A stretch of 64,000 nucleotides of DNA from NCBI GenBank assembly GCA_010645155.1, contig CM021315.1, forward strand, positions 3,837,780 through 3,901,779, written 5' to 3'. The translations under genes and the position numbers were made by a program. This stretch comes from Tigriopus japonicus. Taxonomy: Eukaryota > Arthropoda > Copepoda > Harpacticoida > Harpacticidae. Each line of letters opens with the position of its first letter. Position 1 is the first letter of the stretch. A model generated the notes under the pieces. That model was not told the origin of the DNA and searched no databases. It saw only the letters and a program-made list of their open reading frames with translations. Positions 1-11,900 of this stretch are shown piece by piece.

Positions 1-10
1 ATTCTTACAG

Positions 11-165
11 GATTTGAAGACCAAGATGCCATTAATTTTAAGGGCTCCTCCAATGACTCATTACAAGGAGCAAATGACGAACCTCCATCCTCTTCATCAT
101 CCTCTGAAGCCGCTTCTAATCCCGTCCAGAATGACGAACCCGAGCCCAAGAGACCCAAAACATAG
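11..165 (+). CDS. Terminal exon of an unidentified protein-coding gene
   Basis: A 3' splice acceptor (ttacag, ending at base 10) is followed by an open frame that runs to a TAG at 163-165. The first two bases complete a codon begun in an upstream exon outside the window. The encoded tail is acidic and low in complexity: a run of six serines, several Asn-Asp-Glu motifs, and a basic C-terminus (EPKRPKT) resembling a nuclear-localisation stretch. I do not recognise the family; a nuclear protein is only an inference from the tail. The coding call rests on the clean acceptor, the lack of stops in this frame and the composition. Almost all of the gene lies upstream of the window. Confidence 0.6.
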
Positions 166-820
166 TTTTTAAAAACATCCAGTGTGGACGAAGCATGTTG
201 TGCCCGTGTGATTCCGTGTTAAGTTTTTGCAATGTCATATTCTTCGTCAGGCGGTATTACGTTTCAAGTCCAATTTCTAACTCACCCCTCCTCTAGTGCC
301 TTATTGCGTGAAATACATTCCTGTTGTCCCGTACCTTTTTGTCTTTCTTCCTAAGAACTATAAAACAGATGTACAATTACTAGTATATCACATTGCACTT
401 GCTTTTTGTTAACATTAATCCCCTCAAAGACCCAGAATCATTACCTCCAACTGGGACAACACATAAAATTTGCCAGGGGAGGGAGACAAATAGGAAAGAC
501 GAGGTGGAGGGAGGTCAGGGTGAGGTCTTTGAGGCTAAGAAACGGAAAGGACGATCAATATCTGGGCCAAACCGATCCTCCAGGGGTGGCAAACCGCTCA
601 ACTCACCCTTGAGACTTGGAGACTTGCAACCAGGGTTGCTCCTTTCCTGCTCCTCAAGGCGCCATGCAGTCTCCTCCATCGACAGGGTCACCAGGCAAAC
701 TACCCATTATTATGGGTGCCTAAATACAAGTACATTCAATGAAAACAGATCCTAAAGGTGCCTTTTTTACATGTGTTTACAAAGTGGGCTAATTCAATAA
801 AAACCATATGTCACAGAGTG
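166..820 (+). other. Probable 3' untranslated region of the upstream gene
   Basis: Non-coding sequence follows the TAG at 163-165. The best poly(A) signal is AATAAA at 796-801. A 120-codon open frame at 393-755 has no domain or splice context that I recognise and is not called as a gene. Confidence 0.4.
796..801 (+). terminator. Candidate poly(A) signal AATAAA of the upstream gene
   Basis: First AATAAA hexamer downstream of the stop at 163-165. Its distance (about 630 bases) is plausible for a 3' UTR, but usage is not shown. Confidence 0.35.
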
Positions 821-2311
821 ACTCAAGCGTCCCTGATTTCCCGGGGTTCCCGGCCAGCTTTCCGGCATCTCCTCTTTTTCAGACAGACATCAGGGTAGCT
901 ATTCTGAGCGTGCTTGAAGAAGATTGCGCTTGGTCTTGGTTGAGTACTCTAAGGTACTAATGCTACTATGACTTCACTCAAAGAAGTCTCAGTAGGTTGG
1001 ATGTTGGCTGTACAAATTCAAATAGCTTGAGTTTATGAAAGTATGGTCGAAATGGCCGCTTTTGAGTGTGGTCTCAGTGCAGCAACTACATCTAAAAAGC
1101 AACTTATGTACCAAGGCAACACTTGAGCAAGGCTTCTTAGAAAACTCGAGCCGCCTAATACGTTATGTCCCTGTGTGTTGGAGTTTTTTTGTTTTTCAAA
1201 TACTGGTCACTTTGTCACGTGAGAAAGGGCCCGGAGCCGATATTAAAAAATTGGGAGTAGAAGAAAAATCTTCGTTGTGAATTAGTCATCGTCGGTGTTG
1301 TTGCGTCAGGGGCAAGCAGGCACGAAATTCAAATTAAAGTCTCGAGTTTTCGGTTTCAAACAGTTTCTTTTCGAGCCTCTTGCAATTGTGTTTGAACCAT
1401 TGTGTATCTGTTATCGACAACTTGTATCTCAAAATAGCAAAAAAGTGGTAAGGAATTTGAACACGCCCTGATAATGAGGCTATTCCGTTGACAAAATTTA
1501 TTAGATATCCGGCTTTTTGGTCGATCTAGGCGTGACTGATTGGTTTTAATCTCGAAACAAACGCGATAATGATGGGCAAACACTGTAAACAAACTTTACT
1601 GTTTTTGGCCAACAAATTTTGCTTGTGTATGAATGTCCTCAATCTTTCATGAATTGTTTTTATCTAGATTTTTTGTCCTTCCAATTCTATTATCAACTGT
1701 GATAAGGATATAACTGCCTTCAATTGTTTTTTGTCAAATTTTAAAGCTTGCTGTATTCATTTCCAAAACATGCATATTTTTTTTATCATCAATACGGCCT
1801 TGAAATTGAAGAGTCAAATTGGGTTATGGTTTGGTTTTTGATTCGTTTTTCATGCTTTAGTAAATACAATTCGAAATGAAGAAATACCAAGTTAGTAAAA
1901 GAAGACACAATATTGCAATTTAGGCACCTCATTTTATCCCTACTAGTTTGACACAATTCAAATTTTGACAAAAGTTTCTAGAAATGGTTTAGGAAGCTTC
2001 TTTAAAAATGGTTTGCTTTTTGAAGCTTAAAGAATATTCATGTTAAAATGGAATACTCATTTTCACGCCCAAATCAACATTATCAATCACCTTCTATACC
2101 CTTGCATATGAATTCTTACATATTTGCAAAATACATAATTGCTGAAGATAAGTGCCTCTGAAGTCTAATAAAGGCTTTTAGTTGGCTTTGAGTCGGAGGC
2201 CTCTAAACATTGTTGGGTGTAATCATTTTTTCCCCAGGCGTGACAAGGTAAAATGACTCTTCTCTTCTTCGTGTTCAAAGTTTTGTTACATAATCAGCAA
2301 CCTAGGATATG
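821..2311. other. Intergenic stretch, nothing recognised
   Basis: AT-rich sequence without a convincing open frame, splice pair or repeat structure on either strand. Confidence 0.5.
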
Positions 2312-2319
2312 ATAATGAG

Positions 2320-3214
2320 TAGAGATGTCGCATTGACGCAAAATGTTTTTTTACACTTTTCACAATTTATTTGCACTTTTTGCACTTTTTGCCATTTTTG
2401 GGCTAAAATTCCAAAAGTACTTGAAATGCTCATTTTTGAACTTATTTTTTGAACATATTTTTTTTTTTAAATCTGAAGTCAGAGATTCAATTTTCTTGAA
2501 TTTCTCTGTTGTGCTTGACATCTACAAACATTCACATACGAACACAAACACAAGCATGGAGAAACCAAAATATCAGTTCTTTCTTGATCCAGAAAAATCT
2601 CTCGTGATCGCTACCACCAGATTGGCAAAGGCAATGGAAAACAAAAATTTCCTCCTCGAACTTATCGTTGCATATGGCTTTGGAACCTGGTTTTTGAAGG
2701 TGTTTTTTGTCGATATCGTCCAGCACTTGAGCCGCTACCAAAATCGTAATTGGTTTAACTTCAAAGTGAGTGACGAGGAGAAAAAAAAGCTCTCCTTGGA
2801 TTTGCATGTGTTTCTCTCAGCTCATCATGGAGATCTTTCTACGAGAACCGACGTTTTCAGAGTTGCCACTCAAAAGTAGGTCCAACAAACAAATAAGAGG
2901 CGTGTTTGACTTCAAAATAGCTGTTTTTGTGCACGACGAGATTATCAATTCCATTCAGACTTGGGATTGGATTTGGGAAGGTAGCTTAAGGAATCAACCG
3001 TCGGAGGGAATATAATCTCCTTGAGGAACTCCTCCTTCTAGTGTAGTGGGAAAGTGTGAGTGAGTTCGTAAGTGTAAGTATGCGTGTGAATGAATGTACT
3101 AAAAAAAAATTGAAAAATTTTTATTTGCACTTTTTACTTGCGTTTTTTCCTGTTTTTTTTGCACTTTTAGTAGCACTTTTTGCACTTTTTATTTGCACCA
3201 AAATGACACCTCTA
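2320..3214. mobile_element. Non-autonomous hAT-like element with TTTGCACTTTT subterminal repeats
   Basis: The element is bounded by an exact 8-bp duplication, ataatgag, at 2312-2319 and 3215-3222. The left end starts TAGAGATGTC and the right end, on the other strand, starts TAGAGGTGTC, so the terminal inverted repeats match at 9 of 10 positions. Both subterminal regions carry many copies of TTTGCACTTTT-type motifs. An 8-bp duplication plus TAGAG-type ends is characteristic of the hAT superfamily. No hAT transposase is visible; the interior holds an unrelated open frame at 2556-2879. A second element with the same subterminal motif lies at 61004-62192. Confidence 0.8.
2556..2879 (+). CDS. Unidentified 107-aa open frame inside the hAT-like element
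   Basis: The frame starts at an ATG (MEKPKYQFFL) and ends at TAG. It is centrally placed inside the 895-bp hAT-like element, between the two TTTGCACTTTT-rich arms. Its composition is protein-like (mixed charged and aromatic residues, few low-complexity runs), unlike the T-rich arms. A second open frame, in another phase, overlaps its end and continues to 3015, which would fit a decayed longer gene with a frameshift. I do not recognise the product: it lacks the hAT dimerisation and zinc-finger features. It may be a captured host fragment, a remnant of the element's own gene, or chance. Confidence 0.3.
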   Translation: MEKPKYQFFLDPEKSLVIATTRLAKAMENKNFLLELIVAYGFGTWFLKVFFVDIVQHLSRYQNRNWFNFKVSDEEKKKLSLDLHVFLSAHHGDLSTRTDVFRVATQK

Positions 3215-3222
3215 ATAATGAG

Positions 3223-4034
3223 TGACTGACTCAATAGGCAAAGATGAGTTCTTCAGAAAAAAGATACGCAAGAGCAATTCGCAAGATTGGCGAGCATTTG
3301 AACCAAGTATTCCGTGTCCCCGAACTTTATATATTTGATTCATGAGTTTACTCAATTTTTCAGGTTTCAAATCAAGTTTGAACTTTGATCAATGAATGCA
3401 ATTAAGTTCATCTCACAATTCGAAGTTTTTGTGGCATGATTCTGAGCATTAGTATTTTCATAATGTAATACCATTTTTATCATTTCATGTAAGTTTTATC
3501 TTAGTTTTTATCTGCACTTCAAAAAACTTTCTTAAATTGGACGTTGTGCAAAATATGAGATTGACTTTTCAATAAAATTGCATTCGTGGTCAAAACCATA
3601 TCAGAACAAAACAAAATTGCCCCCACCAAATAATTACCCTCATCCGTCGTAAAACCATAAAAATGCAAAATTGAGGCACTTTAACTTTTTTATTATCACA
3701 TGATCCACCAATTTGGAGGGATTCTATTGCGTAAACCAAAGTAAAGAAAGCATTGTTTTGTTTTATTTGTTTGCTTGAACCATTTGTTTGTGCCAGCAGA
3801 TCATTTTCTCTTGTATTAAGGAAAGTGTTAACATTGGTGAAAAAAAAAATTCGACCATTTTTGACGCACTCCATAATTCACTTCTTAATAATACAATAGG
3901 TTTGAAAAGTGTTAGCACAGATGCTTTGTTTCAAATGCAGCTGATGGCCTTTTAGTATACTTGAGATTGGACTTGATTTTGGCATACTTGAGCTCTATTA
4001 GAAATAGAAATTAGAATAGACACGCTCACTATTG
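3223..4034. other. Intergenic, nothing recognised
   Basis: AT-rich sequence. A single copy of the 'acttgattttgg' motif found in the foldback repeat lies near 3970. No gene structure was found. Confidence 0.45.
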
Positions 4035-4231
4035 GGCCGCATGTTAACGCACTTAATTCAAAAGCGAGAGCACACCAAAATCAAGTCAGATTAACCGGCC
4101 TCAAATATGTACTCGTGACAACTCCTGTGTTTGAAACGCAGCAGCTAGGGAGAGTATATACTCGACGAATGCTAATTTGACTTGATTTTGGTATACTCTC
4201 GCTTTTGAATTAAGTGCGTTAACATGCGGCC
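4035..4231. repeat. Foldback (long-arm inverted repeat) element
   Basis: Two arms of about 58-60 bases, 4035-4093 and 4174-4231, are near-perfect reverse complements. They start GGCCGCATGTTAACGCAC and run on through an inner CAAGTCA motif. The spacer is about 80 bases. The structure is that of a foldback MITE. No convincing target-site duplication longer than TATT is visible. The inner part of the arms (AAAATCAAGTCAGATTA) also flanks a smaller palindrome at 14457-14519. Confidence 0.75.
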
Positions 4232-7200
4232 TATTAGCACAATCAACAACCCAGAAGTGTACTCTCAGCAAAGCTGCTGCTTTTCATATGCGTGAATGTA
4301 CTTTTGCGGATTGTTGATTTCATTAGACTTTGGTGTAATCAAAATATTTAAATTAACAGATTTAACATGCAACTTGTCATTTCTCAATGACTTGAGCTTC
4401 ATTGGCTTTCTTGGACCATTTGGAGAGATAATTTTACTTGCACTCTACTAGAACAAGAAAAGTTATTTTAAGACCACGACAATCTTTGTTGCGTTCAGTG
4501 GAATGCTTTTGCGTCTTATCATTTATGCGCAAGAATTACACCTAGAATCACGAGTGTTTCGGCCACCTCTAGTTGTAAGGCATTTGCACATCTGCTGAGC
4601 TGATCACTTTAAAGTGGGTTTTTGAAGAGAAACAAAAATAAACTGAATCGGTAAGAGGGCGTTTGATGGATCCTTTGAGGGAGTTCGTGCCAACAAGATA
4701 TATTTTCAAATCTGCCTGGGTCAAGATGAATACAACAATCATTCATGTTTTCGAGTCGATAGAAGAGAATCATGGATTTAATGATTTCGTCCTTGACACA
4801 TGAAACACACGTTCTCGTTAGAGACAGATGTGTTTGTGTTCATGTGGGTTTACATGTTGTTGATATTATTCGGCCCTGTTTTTCGGTGGTTACTGGCTAA
4901 AATCTCAACGGAAATAAGTCTTTTTGGATGTAGACCACAGGAAATAGGAAATCAATGCGAGTTCTCAAGATGCCATGTGTTCGCGTGAATATGTCGGACA
5001 TAAAACGCTGTAAGTGGACAAGTAATGACCTTCCTACTCATTTCGTTCCAATGCTTCACAATGCTTGACAAAATTATCTTCCTTGCGAAACCAGACACAC
5101 AAAAAAAATCACCTTGGTAATATCGCCCACTGACTCGATCAGATATTGATGTCTTTTCGTGGAATCTTGAAAAGGTTTATTCGTTCACGTTCTTTATCAA
5201 CGTCGAGTAATGGCTTACAGCAGATTGTGAAGCTGGTTTTTGAAGAGGCGTGGTTAGAGTTCAAAAAGGCATAATAGAGGTTTATTCCTCAATAATTGAT
5301 TTGTTAATCAACCATTGTCTGGGGTGTCAAATGGAATCATTTCTTCCCAACCGTTTCAAGAAGCTTTGTTACAAGGTGGTTCTAAAACAGAGATGGGCAT
5401 GATCATAATGATCGTGAAGCGTTAAAATTAATGTGGGTTCCTTTACTAGAAAACTTTTCTGACATCTTTGAAGAGGAGTTTTTCCTGCACAATATTTGTC
5501 AGCTTTTTGCATTATGACCGATCCTTTTTTTATAATTGGAGCGCAATACAAAAGGTCTGGTTCAAAGAGAATAGATTGATCAAGATTGATCAAGTTCTCC
5601 AATATTGGCTTTTCAAAAGTACACTTCTACACTTTTGACCCATGTCAAAAAGGAACAGGAATATTACTTGTTACATACAATGCAAAACTTTCCTTCATGT
5701 AAGAGGAACAAGGTAGTTAGTCCCACAAGCTTCTAGGCCCACCTTTGGCAATAGACATCCGGATGATGTATGTCACGTACAGTGTAAATTGAATGCGTTG
5801 AAGGTGCTTCTGAAATGCCTCGTTTTTCCCGAAGCAATGTTGTTGTCGGGCCTCGAGTTCCAAGAAGGAAATAAATCTTGCCATGATTATGTTGAAAGAC
5901 AATTCAAATATTTGTCAACTCTTGAAATATTGCCCATTGCCCGCCCCTATGGGCCGTGTCCCTCCAGAATTCCGTCAAAAGTGATGTGTGGGATTGGAGG
6001 ACTCTTATAGGACGAATTTGACACGAGCCAAAAAAAGAGAAGAGAAGAAAAAAAAAACCTCCTGTCATGATTGTGAAATGATGAACATTAGAAAATTATG
6101 AGGACACTTTGGTGTGAAACACCGCAATTGAAGGAAAATGAGGTGGTGTAGGTCAAGCATGACTAAGGCCATAATGTGCGTTAATGCTCGTGTTCCTGTG
6201 ATTTTAGCCCAATTTCTGTGTTTTGTAGAACATGCAGAATTTGCAGATCGGTTTCATACTAAACTTCATCAATGACAAGCAGCTCCTCTGGCGGCAAATC
6301 TAAGCAACCTTTTTTAGTTTTGAAAACTTAGAGTAAGAAGCAGAAGTAAGGAGATATTGTTTTTATGAGCCGAAGTGAAGGAGGTAGACTTTATGCATAT
6401 ATTGCAGAAAACGCAAGCAGAAAAATGGACATGTTTCACATTGCTGCATGCATTTCTTTGTTTTTGTAGTCATTTGTGTAACTTGAAACTAACTTTTGTA
6501 ACTAACATTTTGTAACAATTGACAATGGTCCCAAATGTTCATATCATATTAATATTATTAGCATTTCCTCAGCGAACAATTATTCGTTTAAGATGCCATA
6601 ATATGACACGTTCTATATCACAATCCTCAGTAAACTTTGATATAGATGTACAATTCCGTGACCTCTTGCAGAGACCTCCTTTCATGCCAATGGAAAAATT
6701 GTATCTGTGACTTTGAAGTGTGTCTTGTATTGCGATGTAAAACATGTAGTGTGACCTAACTATTAGGAAGCCAAAAGAAAACAAACTTATTGTCAAATGT
6801 CAACTCAGCTGGAAAAACTATATATACTTTCTCCCTAAGAAACCCATAATTTTTTAAGCAACTCTTTTTTTTATAATTTCAATCCATCTTATCTATTTTA
6901 ATCTCATCAATCTGACAGACAAGTAACACTTATCCTGAAAATAAAAACTTGTCTCATCACTTACCAATTTCTTGCTCCTAACAAATCAGATTTGCAAGTA
7001 CGTATACCTGCAGTACTTCCAGTGTACTTGCAGAATATAGTATACATAGTATAGTATAGAATAGTATAAAGTATACTCTAGAAATGAAACTTTTTTTCTT
7101 TTTGCTTCTCACTATCAAATCATGTATCAAACCTGACTGATTCTTTATTCAAACATTTTCCTACAAAAATAGTTCAGGTTTCTTTCACTAGGGGCGCTGT

Positions 7201-8157
7201 TGTCGGATTTCAACTAGTCTCTTATGATCATGATTGCTTATGTTTCGTATCGAATTACGTTTATTTTTCTTTCGCCGATTATCAAAGCCATTGTCTCCAA
7301 ATGAATGGCTCAAAATTGCTGAGATCAAGAACAATTTGGATTGTCCTATGGGAATGGAGATCAACTCGTAGTTTTGTTATTAGTGCATGCGTGTATCAAT
7401 CGCGCGTTATTTTCGGCATTCGTTCAGGAAATGGAGTGGATTAATGTGTAAAAAATTGATGCAAGCTTTGCACAAGCACGTCCTCATTCATCAGCTCATC
7501 GGGAACCATTTCAAAATTTGTCCAAACATGTTGTTGCTCAATGCCATGGCCAAATCATAAAAAAAGAGAAAGAAGGCTCCGATCAAGTTCCATTCTATTT
7601 CGGACTCAAATTTCCGTCCATGAATCCCCAAGCAGACGAAACACAAGGGAAGCCTCTTATCACTAGTATTCAGTATGTGCGGAAGGGCCGATTGATGTGA
7701 CTGAGAAAACGAATGAAGTCATGTGAGGACTAGTAGGTTGCCTTAACCACTGATAAGTAGAGCTCGGAACCACATGCCACAAAGGATTAAAAAGCTCCAT
7801 AGTTGGGAAATATTATACAAATTCAAGACATGTCAATTTCAAATATTTCAAGCCATAATAACGTTCCTTACATTGATTTTTTTTGTAGTGGTATTGAAAA
7901 ATCCGCCCCCCAAAAAAAGAAGGTTGAAGTTGTGTTTAATGATGAAGTTTATGTATAACTTGGTCAAAATTTTGCCCATGCAATTCCAACTTAAAGGAGT
8001 TTGCTGTAGAAAGCACAAAGACACTAAAATGGGTAATTCCGACTTTTCTTTTAACAAATTGCCAGGCAAAACCTTCTTATTTAATTCATTTTGCCAACTA
8101 ATGTTTTTGTCATACAAATTATTTAATGTTATGTCCTCCCCAAAATTATCCATGACA
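4232..8157. other. Long intergenic stretch
   Basis: No supported gene. A degenerate AGTATA-rich simple repeat lies at about 7035-7080. Short open frames at 5369-6010 and 7518-7700 show no family signature, no splice partners and no coding-like composition. Confidence 0.45.
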
Positions 8158-8300
8158 GGGGTGCAGATTTCTGGCAAATAAAACATGCCTTTTAGGCCCC
8201 AAAAATGGCAAATAATAGCGTCCAAATTGGCAAATTAACAAAGAAATAGCAAATAAAATGGCAAATAGACACTAAATCTACCATAATATAGCAAAACTGG
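8158..8300. repeat. AATGGCAAATA-rich tract with one possible hAT-like end
   Basis: The tract starts CAGGGGTGCAGATTTC, which looks like a hAT terminal sequence, and continues with several irregular copies of 'atggcaaata'. I could not find the matching right end or a duplicated 8-mer, so it may be a truncated element. Confidence 0.35.
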
Positions 8301-8689
8301 CTCCTAAATTTGAAAAATGAGCATGATGTTTCACCAGCAATAAAGTGAAATGCAAGTATATTAACATTTAACTACCCAAAAAACTGACAAATTTTGCATT
8401 GACTTGCCCAAAAATGGCAAATAAACTTTAAAAGCTAACAACTAACTCATACACATGTTTTTGGGCATAAAAACTTATTTAGCCTGAAATCTACAACTCT
8501 ATTCATGACAAACTGCATATTGCACTATCCCATTCACAAAAGTTCCTCCTAAGAAAAAAAGATAATCACGAAACCTCGCTTGGTATATGTACACTTGCCC
8601 CACCTGAAATTTCGGCCCCTAAAACAAAAAAAACTGTCTTTTTTTTTTGTTTTTGCTTTTCCTCAGCAATACATACTACTTTTGGCCTC

Positions 8690-8957
8690 CTAGGTTGTGA
8701 CTGTTTGAGTCAGAGTACGCACGCACACTCTGACGAGCAACGAACGACGAGCGACCAATTCACCGATCTGTCGAATACGAACGAAGAGCGGTGAAGAAGG
8801 CAAAGAAGAGCGATAATAGCGCGGATGTGCTATTTCACGTTGTTTTAAAAATCGGAGAACTGTTTTCTAAGGACAACGATCTTTGCTCATCCACGACCAC
8901 ATTCGGTGAATGATTGTGCATTAATACAGAAGTGTGTCATTGACAAAGGAAACAAAG
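8690..8957 (+). promoter_or_regulatory. Probable 5' UTR and promoter region of the plastin gene
   Basis: The 268 bases before the plastin start codon are less AT-rich than their surroundings and contain no long open frame. A pyrimidine tract ending in cag (near 8664) could be a cis or spliced-leader acceptor. No TATA box is evident. The transcription start cannot be placed from sequence alone. Confidence 0.35.
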
Positions 8958-11900
8958 ATGTCAATCCTCGAATTTGAAGAGCGTTTTGAACAAAGCTGGG
9001 AGGAGGTAAGAATTTTTTTGCACTTTGAATTCAAGACAATTACAAGCTCTGATAAGACATCATCAGTTTTCAAATAAATTCAGGCTTTGCCAGTCCCCCC
9101 AAAAATCTTAGAAAGCAAGCATTAAAGTTTCTGTAACCATTGCAAATTTCATTGCGAGAACCGATCTTGAGAAAGTAGAGATTGATGTTGAATATGGGTT
9201 CTAAAGACAACTTAAAGATGCCGATTTTAATTGAAATTATGTCATGTAAGAATCAACAGTCACCTCAAAAAATGTAAGGTTAATAAAATACGTTTGCTCC
9301 AAAAATGACAATTATTACTGAACCCTGTAAGCAGCGCCATTGGCGGTTATTTTCAGAAACCAATAAGTCAATAAGTTCAGAAACTAAACAAATGCCTTTT
9401 CCTATTTAAATTACCAAGTTCTTGATTTTTTATAAATATAAAAAAATCAATAACATATTGCCTTTTAAAAAAGTTAACGGTTGAAAATATATATGATCAG
9501 TGTTTGTATAAGAAAAGAAATCAACCAAGGAAGAGATTAAACAACATCGTGAAAGATATAAACGGCGAATCGTCCAACAATAAGATTTGTGATCAGTTTA
9601 GGACTAGAAAACAATCAATTTGGTGTGTATTTTGGACCAATTTTCTCTCGGAAAGAATAAAAGCTTGAAAATATCTCTTAAAGATCCATTAGGTTGTTCA
9701 CCTCTATTTGATCACTGGCAAGTCTGTGTGAATAAAGTGGACGGATTACACATCGTCACACTTCGTGACAATTCATGACAGTATTGAAGGAGGTTGAACT
9801 GAATTATGATCAATCATGTCCTTCATTTTGGAAGCAAGCACGAATGCTCTGCTTCAATTTTAGCATCACATCCCTTTCAGATACATGACAATTAATAATT
9901 CTCTCATTAGATGTTCAGACTGTCTTGCAATAGATCAGTTCTGAAGTTTTGAAAAATGATAATTTCGAACGGACAAAGAGTAGCTTCCCATAAGTCATAC
10001 ATATATTTGAAAAAAGGGGGTTCAAATTTTGTTTATTGGTGTTTTTATCACTTGTGACTATTGTGCGAAAAAACCGAATTCCTTTCGCCTTCAAAAAAAT
10101 TAAAGAGTTTCTTTGTTATCATTTTCAAAATTTTGAATTCTGAATAAACTGCAAACAAAGTAGGTGGATTTAGAATCGGCAAATTTTGTAACATAATTTC
10201 ATAACAATGCTTTCAATAAATAGTGCGAATGCAAAACAATGAAAGTTTGGGAAAATCATATTTAACTATTTTTGATTAGGATGCTCAATTTCATACACTA
10301 AGAAGCGTCTTAATGTTGAAATGTTTCTTGATATTTGTCGATCGTTATCGGTTAATTTTACAACCTTTTAAATGTTGTTTTGCCCGAGACAAATATCCTG
10401 ATTTATTTCTTTAAAACAGGAGTTCAAGGCCAACAACGAAACAAATTTGCTATCTAAATTGGCATGAAAATGGGAAAATTTTGCTCTTGAATCAACTTTA
10501 ATGAAACAAGCCACTATTTAAAAATTCTACGACAACAGAAGTCAACATACAGCACCTAAATTTTTCGAGAATATTTCTTTTATAAAGGGACACCATGTAC
10601 TGAGGATAGATTCTGGCTAGCCGTAAAATGCTTTTTACGCAAACGAATTATTAGAACATCAAGTATTCTTATTTCCAACTGTGACTAAAAGTTTGGTTTA
10701 AAGATGGGAGTTTTACAAACGGAACATATTTTGCAACCAAAATTTTCCACTTTTTTGCTTTGCTTTCGAACTCGAAATCATGATACTATTGAACTCTCAT
10801 GAACAGAAAAAAGCAAAGCTCAAATCCGCCTCATAATCTCAACATACACCCACTTTTTGTGATAACTAGTCCATAAATCAAACATTTTTACATTCTCACA
10901 GGGTTCAGCTCACATCAATACTCAGAAGATTGTCATCCTGAGATAAAATAACACTACAAGTTAAAGTGCAATTGAGCGAGCGAACAAGTACTTTTCGTTG
11001 TTTCTTCAAGAGAGACAATTGAAGCGAAGGTTTAACCGAGATGACAAAACCCTGCAATCAATTTTTGACAAAGGACAATAGACATTGCTAATCGATCCGT
11101 CTCTAAGATTTCCCAATCTGATTGTGTCGCATGAATGCCTTTTCTTCGAATTCCTTCCGAGAATACGCCAATTAGACGTTATTCGTCAAGTAATTTGCAC
11201 TCTTCCTCATTCCGCAGATCGATCCCAATGGCGAGAACTCAATCAACGACAACGACCTCAAGAATGCCCTCGATTTGGCGGGCTATAAACTACCTAATCA
11301 CAAGGTGCGCGATCTGGTGGCCGAACTGAAGAAACAGGGACGCATCGGAAACGACCAGAAACTCTCCAAAGATATATTCAAAGAGGTACGAGATTTCAGA
11401 TTCATAGACCTTTTCAAACCCAGTCGTCAAAAGACGCCGATAGATGGAGTTACAATCGGGCAAATCATAGTTTATTAGATAGTTGGATGTTGGGCGACGA
11501 ACGTCTCACTAAGAGAAAACAGTACAGAAAGTATTTTTTTCATTACCAGTTGAGTAGTCACATGACGAAAAATATTGAGTAGTGAAAGAAATAGAACTCA
11601 AGTTTTTGAGTCAAAGAGCTTAAACGCACCATAATTTCTTGAAGGGCAAGGGACATAAACTCTGAATCAAATATGGCAATACTCCTGATTCAATTCCAAT
11701 TACTAATATACAGAGAACCTTTAGATAAATATTGAATGACACAACTTTGTCTTGATATGTCATGATACCTTAGTTTAATCTAATTTTATTTGTACACTTT
11801 GAATTCTATTGGCTGATGGACATTGTCTATTTCAGATAGTGTCAGGGACCAACAAACTCTTGTTGTTTACTTGAACTCTGATTACTACTGAAACTGATTA

